Shown here piece after piece: positions 36,556-45,151 of a DNA stretch of 54,546 nucleotides. Under the pieces are notes generated by a model that saw only the letters and a list, made by a program, of their open reading frames with translations, did not search any database and was not told where the DNA came from. This stretch comes from JAZDOK01 sp043798715 (GTDB lineage Bacteria; Vulcanimicrobiota; JAZDOK01), in NCBI GenBank assembly GCA_043798715.1, contig JAZDOK010000019.1, positions 1-54,546 on the forward strand, read 5' to 3'. The translations under genes and the position numbers were made by a program. The number at the start of each line of letters is the position of its first letter. The stretch's first letter is position 1.

Positions 36556-38259
36556 ATGAAGAAAAATATTTTTACCTTCCTTAGCTTGGCGATTGTATTT
36601 ACCGCCTGCCTGGCCGCTCCCCTCCTCCCGGCTGAAGGCGCCCCCTCCTGCCGGGAACTTAAAACCCGCCACGAAAAAGAGGTGGTCTGCATGAATCTCG
36701 TCGAGCAGGAACTTAAGAAATATGCCCGATTCACGCTGGCGGTGGACCTTACGGGCCTCTCGGATAACGACAAGAAGTGCCTGGTAGAGCTGGCGCGGGC
36801 CGCCCGGGCCATTGATACTCTCTTCTGGAAGCAGGCCTCCTTTGATGGCCTGGCGCTCAAGAAGCATCTGGAGAGATCAAAGGACCCTCTGGATAAAAAG
36901 ATCCTTAAGGCACTGGTGCTCAACTGCGGCCCCTACCTCCGCTTCGAGGGCAACGAGCGCTTCTATGGAGAGGGACCTGAGAAAAAACCAGCCGGAGCGG
37001 CCTTTTACCCGAAAGACCTGACCAAAGCGGAATTCGAAAGCTATGTTACGGCCCATCCCGAAAAAAAATCCGCCTTTGAAAAGCTGAACACACTCATCCG
37101 CAGGAAGGGAACGGGCCTGGCGGCTATCCCCTTTGAGACGGCCTACAAAGCGGAGCTCACCGCCGCCCGTAATGCGCTCCTCTCCGCCTTAAGGTATGCC
37201 GAAAACCCCTCATTCAAAAAATACCTCAAGCTCCGCCTCAAGGCCCTGACGGACGGCGACTACTTTGAGAGCGACGTGGCCTGGGTCCGGATGAAGGACA
37301 GCCCCCTCGATCTCATTATCGGCCCCATTGAAACCTACGAAGATCAACTGTTGGGACTCAAAGGCGCCTATGAGGGAGCGGTACTGGTGCGCGATCCGGA
37401 AGGATCGCGGAGCCTGACCGTCTACCTTAAGCACCTGAGCGCCCTCCAGGAGAATCTGCCCGGCCTCCCGAAGGGGAAATCCCTCTCGGCCGGACTCGGG
37501 GGCACCTCCCTTGAAGTCGTCAACGTCGCCCTCTTCACCGGGGAATTCAACAAGAATGTGAAGACCCTGGCCTGCTCCCTCCCGAACGACGAAAGAGTTA
37601 CCTCGGCCTACGGGGCCAAGAAACTGTTGTTTAAGAACGTCATGGAGGCCAAGTTCGATAAGATTTTGATCCCCATCGCTCAGGTGCTGCTGGCCCCCGG
37701 GGACCTCCCCTTCGTCCGCTGGCAGCCCTTCTTCAACCACGTGCTCCTGCACGAAATTTCCCACACCCTCGGGGTGGATGCCACCTCGGACGGAAAGACC
37801 CTCCGCGACGCCCTGCGGGATACCTACTCGGCCATCGAGGAATGCAAGGCCGACGTCCTGGGCCTCTATCACATTCCCTACTTCATCCGGGAAAATATAC
37901 TCACCCCTCAGGATGAAAAAGAATCCGCCGTCACCTACCTGGCCGGACTCTTCCGCTCGGTGCGCTTCGGAGCCGGGGATGCCCATGGCACAGGCGTCGC
38001 CATCCAGCTCAACTTCCTGCTGAAAGAAGGCGCGGTGACCTGCGATGAAGAGCGGGGCATCTATCGAGTGGATGGAGAAAAAATTCCCGCGGCCATCAGG
38101 AAACTAGCGGAGATCCTTATTGACACACAGTTAAGCGGTGATTACGAAAAGGCAACCCGCCTGATCGCGGAATACGGAAAACTCTCCCCAAGGGAAAAAG
38201 AGAACCTGAAGAAACTTGACGGCATCCCGGTGGACGTGGATTTAATGTATCCGTATTGA
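36556..38259 (+). CDS. Dipeptidyl-peptidase III (M49)-like zinc metallopeptidase
   Basis: 567 residues. Zinc and catalytic residues are H399, E400 and H403 in HEISHTLG, and E428/E429 with D433 in EECKAD, the second M49 motif. Classical M49 enzymes have a six-residue HEXXXH; a five-residue HEISH is recalled from bacterial members such as that of Caldithrix. The N-terminus has a signal-like hydrophobic stretch (MKKNIFTFLSLAIVFTAC), and the Cys may be lipidated, although the residue three before it is Phe, so a plain signal peptide is also possible. Usual DPP III is cytosolic, so export is unusual. It lies 27 nt after pgm. Confidence 0.82.
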   Translation: MKKNIFTFLSLAIVFTACLAAPLLPAEGAPSCRELKTRHEKEVVCMNLVEQELKKYARFTLAVDLTGLSDNDKKCLVELARAARAIDTLFWKQASFDGLALKKHLERSKDPLDKKILKALVLNCGPYLRFEGNERFYGEGPEKKPAGAAFYPKDLTKAEFESYVTAHPEKKSAFEKLNTLIRRKGTGLAAIPFETAYKAELTAARNALLSALRYAENPSFKKYLKLRLKALTDGDYFESDVAWVRMKDSPLDLIIGPIETYEDQLLGLKGAYEGAVLVRDPEGSRSLTVYLKHLSALQENLPGLPKGKSLSAGLGGTSLEVVNVALFTGEFNKNVKTLACSLPNDERVTSAYGAKKLLFKNVMEAKFDKILIPIAQVLLAPGDLPFVRWQPFFNHVLLHEISHTLGVDATSDGKTLRDALRDTYSAIEECKADVLGLYHIPYFIRENILTPQDEKESAVTYLAGLFRSVRFGAGDAHGTGVAIQLNFLLKEGAVTCDEERGIYRVDGEKIPAAIRKLAEILIDTQLSGDYEKATRLIAEYGKLSPREKENLKKLDGIPVDVDLMYPY

Positions 38260-38307
38260 AAAACACCTGAAGGGCGAAGTTAAAATTCTGCTAAAGGATG
38301 CAAAAAG

Positions 38308-40992
38308 ATGAACCCTGAGCCTTTTGAGCACTATATATTCGGCAGGTTTGTCAAGACAGTCGAGCCGCTGAGCCCCCTGGAACTTGATGAAATTACCTGG
38401 CAGGCTTATAAGGCCCAGGGAAAAATTCAGGACTACCCCCTCGAAAGTATTTTGAACATTCTCGATGAGGTCGGAAAGCTCTGGAGGGATCCTGAATACC
38501 CCGGCCGGAAAATAGCCTGCGCCCATATGCCCGCCATCGTGGGCTTTCACGAAAAAATGGTTGAGCTTTCCATAGAGGCCCTGGGAGCCCTTCTCGACCG
38601 ACGGGCGCTCGAGAAAAAGATCACGCTGGAGATGGGAAACCGGGAAAATCTTGAACGCTGGCGCTATAATCCCGCCTATGGCGGCTATATCATGTATCAG
38701 CCTCTTGGCATTATCCTCCACGTCTCGGCTGGAAACGTCTTTGTCAGTGGAATTGACAGCCTGGTGCAGGGTATGCTCACCAAAAATGCCAACCTGCTCA
38801 AGCTCTCGAGCGCCGATCCGCTCTTTCCTCTCCTGTTCGCCAAAAGCCTCAAAGAATGCGACCCCGAAGGAATCCTGTCCGGAAGTTTCAGTATCCTGCA
38901 GTTCAGGGGCGGAGACGAAGAGATCGAGCAAAAATTGAAACGACTCTGTAATGCCATCGTTGTCTGGGGCGGCGAAGAGGCTGTTATGAGTTATCGCAAA
39001 GACCTTCCTCTGGGAACTAAACTTATCGAATACGGGCCCAAGTACAGCTTTGCCATCGCCACCCAGGCCGGAATCCGCGAGTACACTCTTCCATCGGCAT
39101 GCCGTCTTCTGGCGAAAGATATTGCGCTCTGGGAGCAGCGCGCCTGCTCCTCGCCCCAGGTCATCTATGTTGAAGCCAGGGAGGATAATTCTTTTACGGA
39201 AGAGTTCCTTAAAAACCTTTCCGAAGCTCTGGACGAAATTTCTTCCGCCTGGCCGCAAGGGGAACTTACGGATGATGAAAAAGTCGAGATAACCCGGGCG
39301 AGAGAGATGGGGCGGGTGGACGAAGTATTCGGAGAGGCCCGCCTCCTCGTTCCCAGGGACTCCACCTCGTGGACCATCATCTTTGAACCTTCGCCTGAAT
39401 TCAAGCTCTCCCCTTTAAACCGCTGTATTTACGTCAAACCTTTCCGTTCCTGGGCCGATATTCTGAGAAATATAATTGGAAAGAGCGAGTATCTTCAGAC
39501 AGTCGGAATCCTGGCCTCCCCGGCGGAAGTCAAGACCCTCTCAAGGGCCCTGATTAAATGCGGCGTCACCCGAATCTGCGAACCCGGCCAGATGGGAGAA
39601 GGAAAGGTTTCGTCTCCGCATGACGGAGGTTACCAGCTTCGCCAACTGGTTAAAACGGTCTGCATCGAGTCCGTCCGCGAGCGGTTTGACCTCGGAGAAA
39701 AACTGATCTCCACCGAAGGTCCCCCCGAACTGGAGGAAAAACTCGGCCGTCTGCTCAATTACGCCTCCCTTCATTCTTCCTTCTACAAGAACCGCATCCC
39801 GGAAACCTCGGCGCCTCTCACCGAGCGATTCCCAACTATTCCCCTCCTGACCCGGGACGAGGTCTATGAACACACGCCGCCCCAGGGCGAGGGTCTTTTG
39901 ACCGGACCTCTCGAGGGAGCCTACGTTTTTGCCAGCGGCGGCACCATGGGAAAGCCGAAATTCAGTTTCTACACCTACGACGAGTGGGAGACGGTCACGA
40001 CGATCATTGCCGGTATATATGAAGCAGCCGGGATCACCAAGTCCGACGTGGTGGCCAATCTCTTCATGGCCGGCAACCTCTGGACCTCCTTTATCGTCGC
40101 CAACGAGGCCCTGGCCAAAATCGGCTGCGTGACTCTCCCCATCGCGGGAAACGCCGACATTGAACTCGTCATCAAGTACCTCCAGCTCTTCCGTCCGACG
40201 GCCCTCCTGGGCCTGCCGTCAATTCTCATCCAGCTTGGTGAATATTTTGAAAAGAACGACCTGCATGATATCCGGGTCTCCACCATCCTCTACGGCGGCG
40301 AGCACCTTAGCGAAGAAGGCAAAAAATACCTGCGGGCCGTGCTGGGCGCCGAACGGATCCTCTCGGCCGGCTATGCCTCCGTGGACGGAGGGCCCATTGG
40401 TTTCCAGTGCCCCTATTCACCCGGCACCGTCCACCACCTGTTGACGGACTACCAGCACCTCGAAATCCTGGAACCCCAAAGCGGAGAAGAGGTCGCCGCC
40501 GGTGGTCTCGGAGAAATCGTTGTCACCAATCTGGAACGCCATCTCATGCCTTTTATCCGCTACCGCACGGGAGATCTGGGCCGAAGGATTTTCAGAGTCT
40601 GCCAATGCGGAAAAATCACCCCCCTCTTTGAGCTCCTGGGCCGGTGCGACGACGTGGTCCGGGTGGGGTCCGTCAGTATCTATCCCGACGCCATTGACAA
40701 GATCCTGGCGCTATTCCCCGAGACCAGCCGCCTCTATCAGATTGTGGCCAGCCGGCAGGGGATAAAGGACCTCCTCGTCATCAAGTCGGAATCAAGGGGG
40801 GAAATGCCCGGGGATAAAAGCGCCCTTCAGGAAAAAATCAGGACCGCTCTGCTCGAAAAAAACCCGGAACTCTCCGAGGCGCTGAGAGAGGGATGGCTGG
40901 GAGGCCTTTCCATCGAACTCGTCGAGCCGGGCGCCATTCCACGCATTCGGAGGACCGGAAAGATCAAGAAAGTGGTGGATTTGCGGAGCTGA
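38308..40992 (+). CDS. LuxC-type acyl-CoA reductase fused to a PaaK-type AMP ligase
   Basis: 894 residues. The first half (about 1-450) is an acyl-CoA reductase of the LuxC family, with active-site C280 in WEQRACSSPQ, NAD-binding LHVSAGNVF and LLKLSSADP. The second half (about 480-894) is an AMP-forming ligase of the phenylacetate-CoA ligase type, with FASGGTMGKP, YGGEHLSEEGKKYL, SAGYASVDGGPIGF and YRTGDLGR; the final Lys lies near KIKKV. LuxE-like ligase and LuxC reductase together turn acids into aldehydes in bioluminescent bacteria, and here both lie on one chain. No luxA, luxB or acyltransferase (LuxD) gene is in the window. The substrate acid is unknown. A short spacer of 48 nt separates it from the peptidase gene. 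Confidence 0.88.
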   Translation: MNPEPFEHYIFGRFVKTVEPLSPLELDEITWQAYKAQGKIQDYPLESILNILDEVGKLWRDPEYPGRKIACAHMPAIVGFHEKMVELSIEALGALLDRRALEKKITLEMGNRENLERWRYNPAYGGYIMYQPLGIILHVSAGNVFVSGIDSLVQGMLTKNANLLKLSSADPLFPLLFAKSLKECDPEGILSGSFSILQFRGGDEEIEQKLKRLCNAIVVWGGEEAVMSYRKDLPLGTKLIEYGPKYSFAIATQAGIREYTLPSACRLLAKDIALWEQRACSSPQVIYVEAREDNSFTEEFLKNLSEALDEISSAWPQGELTDDEKVEITRAREMGRVDEVFGEARLLVPRDSTSWTIIFEPSPEFKLSPLNRCIYVKPFRSWADILRNIIGKSEYLQTVGILASPAEVKTLSRALIKCGVTRICEPGQMGEGKVSSPHDGGYQLRQLVKTVCIESVRERFDLGEKLISTEGPPELEEKLGRLLNYASLHSSFYKNRIPETSAPLTERFPTIPLLTRDEVYEHTPPQGEGLLTGPLEGAYVFASGGTMGKPKFSFYTYDEWETVTTIIAGIYEAAGITKSDVVANLFMAGNLWTSFIVANEALAKIGCVTLPIAGNADIELVIKYLQLFRPTALLGLPSILIQLGEYFEKNDLHDIRVSTILYGGEHLSEEGKKYLRAVLGAERILSAGYASVDGGPIGFQCPYSPGTVHHLLTDYQHLEILEPQSGEEVAAGGLGEIVVTNLERHLMPFIRYRTGDLGRRIFRVCQCGKITPLFELLGRCDDVVRVGSVSIYPDAIDKILALFPETSRLYQIVASRQGIKDLLVIKSESRGEMPGDKSALQEKIRTALLEKNPELSEALREGWLGGLSIELVEPGAIPRIRRTGKIKKVVDLRS

Positions 40993-41012
40993 TTCGTTTA
41001 TGTAGTTTGGAG

Positions 41013-41040
41013 TTGATAATTCCAAAAATCCATGTAAAAT
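41013..41040 (+). promoter_or_regulatory. Sigma70-like promoter for the 8-oxoguanine deaminase operon
   Basis: TTGATA (41013-41018), a 16-nt spacer and TAAAAT (41035-41040) match five of six bases each. The leader then carries GGGAGG at 41081-41086 before a GTG start at 41095. Confidence 0.6.
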
Positions 41041-41094
41041 GGAGTTATGCTTGCCATATTATAGACTCATATTTGCAAATGGGAGGAAAGACGA

Positions 41095-42510
41095 GTGAAA
41101 ACATTGCTCATAAAGAATCTGGATTATGTGGTGACCCTGGACGGAAAGAACACCATCCATGAAAACGGCTCCATCCTGATCGAGGGGAACCGCCTCAAGG
41201 CGATCGGAAATAACCTGCCGGATAAGGCCGACGAGGTCATCGAGGGAAAGGGGAAGATGGCTTTCCCCGGCATGGTTAACACGCACCACCACCTCTATCA
41301 AACGCTCACCCGCAATATCCCGTACGTGCAGGACGTGGAGCTCTTCGACTGGCTGGTCGGCCTCTACGAGATCTGGCGGGAGCTCACGCCTGAAGCGGTC
41401 CACGTGAGCACCCTCGTGGGCCTGGGCGAGCTTCTGCTGACGGGTTGCACCACTTCCACCGATATGTTTTACGTCTTTCCACGGGAGGCCCCGCCCGATC
41501 TTCTGGACTATGAGATAAAGGCCGCCCGGAAAATAGGAATGCGTTTCCAGCCCTGCCGGGGCTCCATGTCCCGCGGGCGCACGCAGGGCGGCCTTCCGCC
41601 GGATGAGGTCGTCCAGACCGAGGAGGAGATTCTCGCCGACTGCCGGCGTGTCATTAAAAAATTTCATGACCCCTCGCCCCTGGCCATGACGCGCATCTCC
41701 CTCGGCCCGTGTTCTCCTTTCTCGGTAACGGGAGAGCTCATGCAGAAAGTTGTAAAGCTGGCCCGGGAGGCCAAAGTCAAGGTGCACACCCACCTGGCCG
41801 AGACGAAGGATGAAGACGATTTCTGCCTTAAAACTTACGGAATGCGACCCTTTGAACTCATGGAGAAACTGGGCTGGCTGGGAGAGGACGTGTGGTTCGC
41901 CCACTGCGTCTATCTCAATGACTCCGAGATAAAAAAGATGGCGGCGACCCGCACGGGAGTCGCCCACTGTCCCGTTTCCAACCTGCGGCTGGGCTCGGGA
42001 ATCGCTCCCATCCCGCAACTGCTCAAGGCCGGAGCCCCGGTCAGCCTGGCGGTGGATGGGAGCGCCTCGAACGACACCTCGGATATGTGGGGAGAACTCA
42101 GAACCTGCCTTCTGGCCCATCGTTTCAAGACCGGCGCCAGCTCCATCACTGCCGAAGAAGTACTTCGCATGGCCACGCAGGGCGGCGCGTCCGTCCTGGG
42201 ATTTCCGGAGATCGGTTCCCTTGAAACCGGGAAGGCGGCGGACCTGTTCCTGGTTTCCAACCGAACCCTTGGCTTCGCCGGCGGTCTCCACGACCCGATC
42301 GGAGCGCTCTTGTTCCTCGGCGACAACCACATCGTGGACACCACCATCGTGAACGGCGAGGTGGTCGTGCGGGCAGGGAAGCTCACCAATATTGACGAGC
42401 AGTCCCTTTTCGACGATGCCCAGCGGCTTTCCCGCGAGATGATGGAGAGGGCCTCCCGGCGGACCGGCATTGACTATCTGATTAAAAAACAGCCTGCGAA
42501 GGTGCGCTGA
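41095..42510 (+). CDS. 8-oxoguanine deaminase (amidohydrolase family)
   Basis: 471 residues starting with GTG and a GGGAGG site. The zinc enzyme of the cytosine-deaminase/TrzN clan has H64 and H66 in NTHHHLYQT, HTHLAET, FAHCVY and the Asp of VDGSASND. The segments FDWLVGLYEIW, GCTTSTDM, CRGSMSRG and GLPPDEVVQ match bacterial 8-oxoguanine deaminases, which release ammonia to give urate-like products from oxidised guanine. Related chlorohydrolases and S-adenosylhomocysteine deaminases are less close. It is the first of three close genes with an M24 peptidase and mtaB. Confidence 0.82.
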   Translation: MKTLLIKNLDYVVTLDGKNTIHENGSILIEGNRLKAIGNNLPDKADEVIEGKGKMAFPGMVNTHHHLYQTLTRNIPYVQDVELFDWLVGLYEIWRELTPEAVHVSTLVGLGELLLTGCTTSTDMFYVFPREAPPDLLDYEIKAARKIGMRFQPCRGSMSRGRTQGGLPPDEVVQTEEEILADCRRVIKKFHDPSPLAMTRISLGPCSPFSVTGELMQKVVKLAREAKVKVHTHLAETKDEDDFCLKTYGMRPFELMEKLGWLGEDVWFAHCVYLNDSEIKKMAATRTGVAHCPVSNLRLGSGIAPIPQLLKAGAPVSLAVDGSASNDTSDMWGELRTCLLAHRFKTGASSITAEEVLRMATQGGASVLGFPEIGSLETGKAADLFLVSNRTLGFAGGLHDPIGALLFLGDNHIVDTTIVNGEVVVRAGKLTNIDEQSLFDDAQRLSREMMERASRRTGIDYLIKKQPAKVR

Positions 42511-42522
42511 AAGGAAAAATTC

Positions 42523-43704
42523 ATGTCAAAATCCGATCGTATTCAGAGAGCGCTGCGGGAGCTGAATCTCAAGGGGTGGCTTTTTTACGGTTTTCAGAAC
42601 CAGGATCCGATCGCGGCGCGTATCCTGGGACTCGACCCGGGGAAGCTCTCCACCCGACGCTGGTACTACCTGGTTCCGGCGGAGGGGGAACCGCGGAAAC
42701 TGGTGCACGGCGTGGAGCCGGATCGGTTGGATCATCTGCCCGGCGAAAAGACCGTCTATTCTCGCTGGAGCGAGCTTGCGACCGGCCTTGGCACGATTTT
42801 AAACGGGCTTTCGTCCGTGGCGATGCAGTATTCTCCTGAAAACGCGGTGCCCTACATTTCCCGCGTGGATGCCGGCACGGTGGAACTCGTGCGCTCATTG
42901 GGGGTGGAGGTCGTATCCTCGGCTGATCTGGTGCAGATCTTTGAGGCGACCTGGAATGAAGAACAACTGGCGGGGCACCGCAAGTCAGCCGCGATCCTCA
43001 AGAAGCTGGTGGACGAGGCCTTCGGGGAGATCGCCCGGTGCCTCCGCTCCGGGCGGACGGTGACGGAGTACGAAATTCAGCAATTTTTAGTCCGCGGATA
43101 TGCCGAAAACAACCTGCACGCCGAGACGCCACCCATCGTGGGCGTGAATGAAAATGCCTCCAATCCTCATTATGAGCCGACAAAAGAGAAATCATCAGCA
43201 ATCCGAAAGGACGATCTCGTGCTTCTGGACGTCTGGGCCAAGGAGAGGAGCCCGGAATCAGTTTACGCCGACATCACCTGGATGGGATACGCGGGTGAAG
43301 CGGTTCCCGAAAAATATGAAAATGTCTTCCGGGTGATTCGGGAGGCGCGCGACCTTGGATTCGAGGCGATAAAAGACGCCTTCCGCGAGGGGAAACCCAT
43401 AAGGGGCTGCGACGCGGACGACGTGGTGCGGGGCCATGTTGCCAGGAATGGCTATGAGAAATATTTCATCCATCGCACCGGGCACTCCATCGGCATCGAG
43501 GACCACGCCAATGGCGCCAACCTGGATAACTTTGAAACCCGCGATGAACGGAGGATTATTCCGGGCACCGCATTTTCGATCGAACCCGGAATTTATCTTC
43601 CCGACTTCGGCTTAAGAACCGAGATAAACGTCCATGTCTCGGATGAAGGCCCGGCAATAACCACGCTCCCGCTTCAAAACGAGATCGTCCCCATCCTAAG
43701 ATGA
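42523..43704 (+). CDS. M24 family Xaa-Pro aminopeptidase-like metallopeptidase
   Basis: 393 residues with a creatinase-like N-terminal domain and the pita-bread catalytic domain. Five metal ligands are visible: Asp in LLDVWAK, Asp in ADITW, His in HRTGHSIG, Glu in SIEPGIY and Glu in LRTEINV. HAETPPIVGVNENASNPHYE is a usual substrate-channel segment. The enzyme would take Xaa-Pro from peptides, or act on a small amide like creatinase. It begins 12 nt after the deaminase stop and overlaps mtaB by ATGA at 43701, so all three are likely cotranscribed. Confidence 0.88.
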   Translation: MSKSDRIQRALRELNLKGWLFYGFQNQDPIAARILGLDPGKLSTRRWYYLVPAEGEPRKLVHGVEPDRLDHLPGEKTVYSRWSELATGLGTILNGLSSVAMQYSPENAVPYISRVDAGTVELVRSLGVEVVSSADLVQIFEATWNEEQLAGHRKSAAILKKLVDEAFGEIARCLRSGRTVTEYEIQQFLVRGYAENNLHAETPPIVGVNENASNPHYEPTKEKSSAIRKDDLVLLDVWAKERSPESVYADITWMGYAGEAVPEKYENVFRVIREARDLGFEAIKDAFREGKPIRGCDADDVVRGHVARNGYEKYFIHRTGHSIGIEDHANGANLDNFETRDERRIIPGTAFSIEPGIYLPDFGLRTEINVHVSDEGPAITTLPLQNEIVPILR

Positions 43705-44942
43705 AGACCTTTGCCCTCCTCACCCTGGGCTGTAAAGTCAACCAGTATGAAGAAGAGCGCATGCGCCAGAGCCTCCTGGCCGCAGGCTTGAGAGAGACTC
43801 CCCTGCGGGAGGCCGACCTGTGCATCGTCAATACCTGCTCGGTGACGGCGGTGGCCGACAAGAAATCCCGTCAGATGATTCGAAGAGCGCTCCGGGCAAA
43901 CCCGGCCGCCCGGGTCATCGCCGCCGGCTGTGCGGTCGAAAACGAACAGGCCCTCTCTCCCGATATTCCGCCGGGCGTGATTCGACTCAAGGTAACGGAG
44001 AAAGAGCGTTTGCCGGAAATATTGGGACTTTCTCCGGCGCCGGCTCCCCTGAGACAGAGACGGACCCGGGCTCTTCTTAAAGTGCAGGAGGGATGCAACC
44101 AGTTCTGCTCCTACTGCATCGTGCCCTACCTGCGTGGAAGAGAAAAAAGCCGCCCTCTTAATGAAGCCCTGGAGGAGGCCCGAACGCTCTTTGAACTCGG
44201 CCACCGGGAAATAGTCATTACCGGAGTTCACCTGGGAGCTTATGGAAAGGACCTTACTCCCCGCCTGAGCCTTACGGAACTTCTGAGAGTCCTTCTTAAG
44301 GAGCTCCCCCGGCCCCGCTTCCGCCTCAGCTCCATCGAACCCCAGGATTTCGACCCGGCCATCCTAGATCTTATGGCCCAAAACAGCCGCCTGTGTCCCC
44401 ACCTCCACCTGCCGCTCCAGCATGCAAGTCCTAAAATCCTCTCGGCCATGCGTCGAAACTACACCCCGGACGAATATTATCAGAAAGTCAGCCTGGCCGC
44501 CTCCCGGATCCCGGGAATCGCCGTCACGACGGACATTCTGGTTGGATTTCCCTCCGAGTCCCGGGAAGATTTTTTTATCCTTCGGGACTTCATCGAACAG
44601 GCGCCCTTCAGCCGTCTCCATGTATTCAAATATTCAGCCCGCCCCGGAACCGCGGCTGCCCGCCTTCCGGACGACGTGAGCGCTGAGGAAAAAGAAAAAA
44701 GAAGCCGGCTTCTGATTCAGCTCGGCGATAAAAAAAACCGCCTCTATAAAAAATCATTTCTCGGCAGGAAACTTGACGTTTTAATCGAAGAAGAGAAAGA
44801 GAAAAATATTCTGGAGGGCATTTCAGAGAACTACCTCCCGATCCTTCTGAGAGGCCCGGCGGATCTTCGGGGAAGCCTGGTGCCGGTTGAAGTGAGGGAA
44901 CTGATGGGGGATGATCTTTGGGGTGTGATTTCAGAGAGTTGA
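43701..44942 (+). CDS. mtaB: tRNA (N6-threonylcarbamoyladenosine(37)-C2)-methylthiotransferase MtaB
   Basis: 413 residues, a radical SAM methylthiotransferase making ms2t6A37 in tRNA. The N-terminal cluster cysteines are C11, C46 and C77 (GCKVNQYE, NTCSVT, AGCAVE). The radical SAM motif is C132, C136, C139 (GCNQFCSYC). The typical VPYLRGREKSRP follows, and a TRAM-like end (about 355-413) is present. The subfamily choice rests on the short, YqeV/MtaB-like form; RimO and MiaB have different flanking sequence. It starts in the stop of the peptidase gene. Confidence 0.9.
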   Translation: MKTFALLTLGCKVNQYEEERMRQSLLAAGLRETPLREADLCIVNTCSVTAVADKKSRQMIRRALRANPAARVIAAGCAVENEQALSPDIPPGVIRLKVTEKERLPEILGLSPAPAPLRQRRTRALLKVQEGCNQFCSYCIVPYLRGREKSRPLNEALEEARTLFELGHREIVITGVHLGAYGKDLTPRLSLTELLRVLLKELPRPRFRLSSIEPQDFDPAILDLMAQNSRLCPHLHLPLQHASPKILSAMRRNYTPDEYYQKVSLAASRIPGIAVTTDILVGFPSESREDFFILRDFIEQAPFSRLHVFKYSARPGTAAARLPDDVSAEEKEKRSRLLIQLGDKKNRLYKKSFLGRKLDVLIEEEKEKNILEGISENYLPILLRGPADLRGSLVPVEVRELMGDDLWGVISES

Positions 44943-44976
44943 ACGCTGCAAGGTTTTTTCGGGGGAGGTGATTTTG

Positions 44977-45069
44977 ATGCCAGCAAAAAAAGCGACGACG
45001 GCCAAGAAACCGGCTGCGAAGAAACCCGCCGCCAAAGCCAAGGCTGCCCCAAAAAAACGGGAGATGTAG
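44977..45069 (+). CDS. Tiny Lys/Ala/Pro-rich basic protein (histone H1-like tail)
   Basis: A 30-residue ORF, MPAKKATTAKKPAAKKPAAK then AKAAPKKREM, with a very strong ribosome site (GGGGGAGGTG, 44961-44970) and its own terminator 12 nt after the stop. Eleven of 30 residues are Lys. The AKK/PAAK repeats resemble the C-terminal tails of bacterial histone H1-like proteins, which bind nucleic acids. The whole length is only the tail-like part. Translation seems likely from the start and terminator signals, but function is inference. Confidence 0.65.
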   Translation: MPAKKATTAKKPAAKKPAAKAKAAPKKREM

Positions 45070-45081
45070 CTTCCCGCAATT

Positions 45082-45116
45082 AAAAGCCCCCGTCTTCCGG
45101 ACGGGGGCTTTTGTTT
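45082..45116 (+). terminator. Strong intrinsic terminator
   Basis: AAAAGCCCCCGTC (45082-45094) pairs with GACGGGGGCTTTT (45100-45112) over a 5-nt loop, followed by GTTT. It ends the operon that starts at 41095 and separates it from pyk. Confidence 0.9.
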
Positions 45117-45151
45117 AACTGGGAATTTCAGCCGTCATTCCGGAGGCATTC

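Noticed and set aside
38308..40992. A bioluminescence operon
   Set aside because: Only LuxC-like and ligase parts exist; no luciferase or thioesterase gene is seen.
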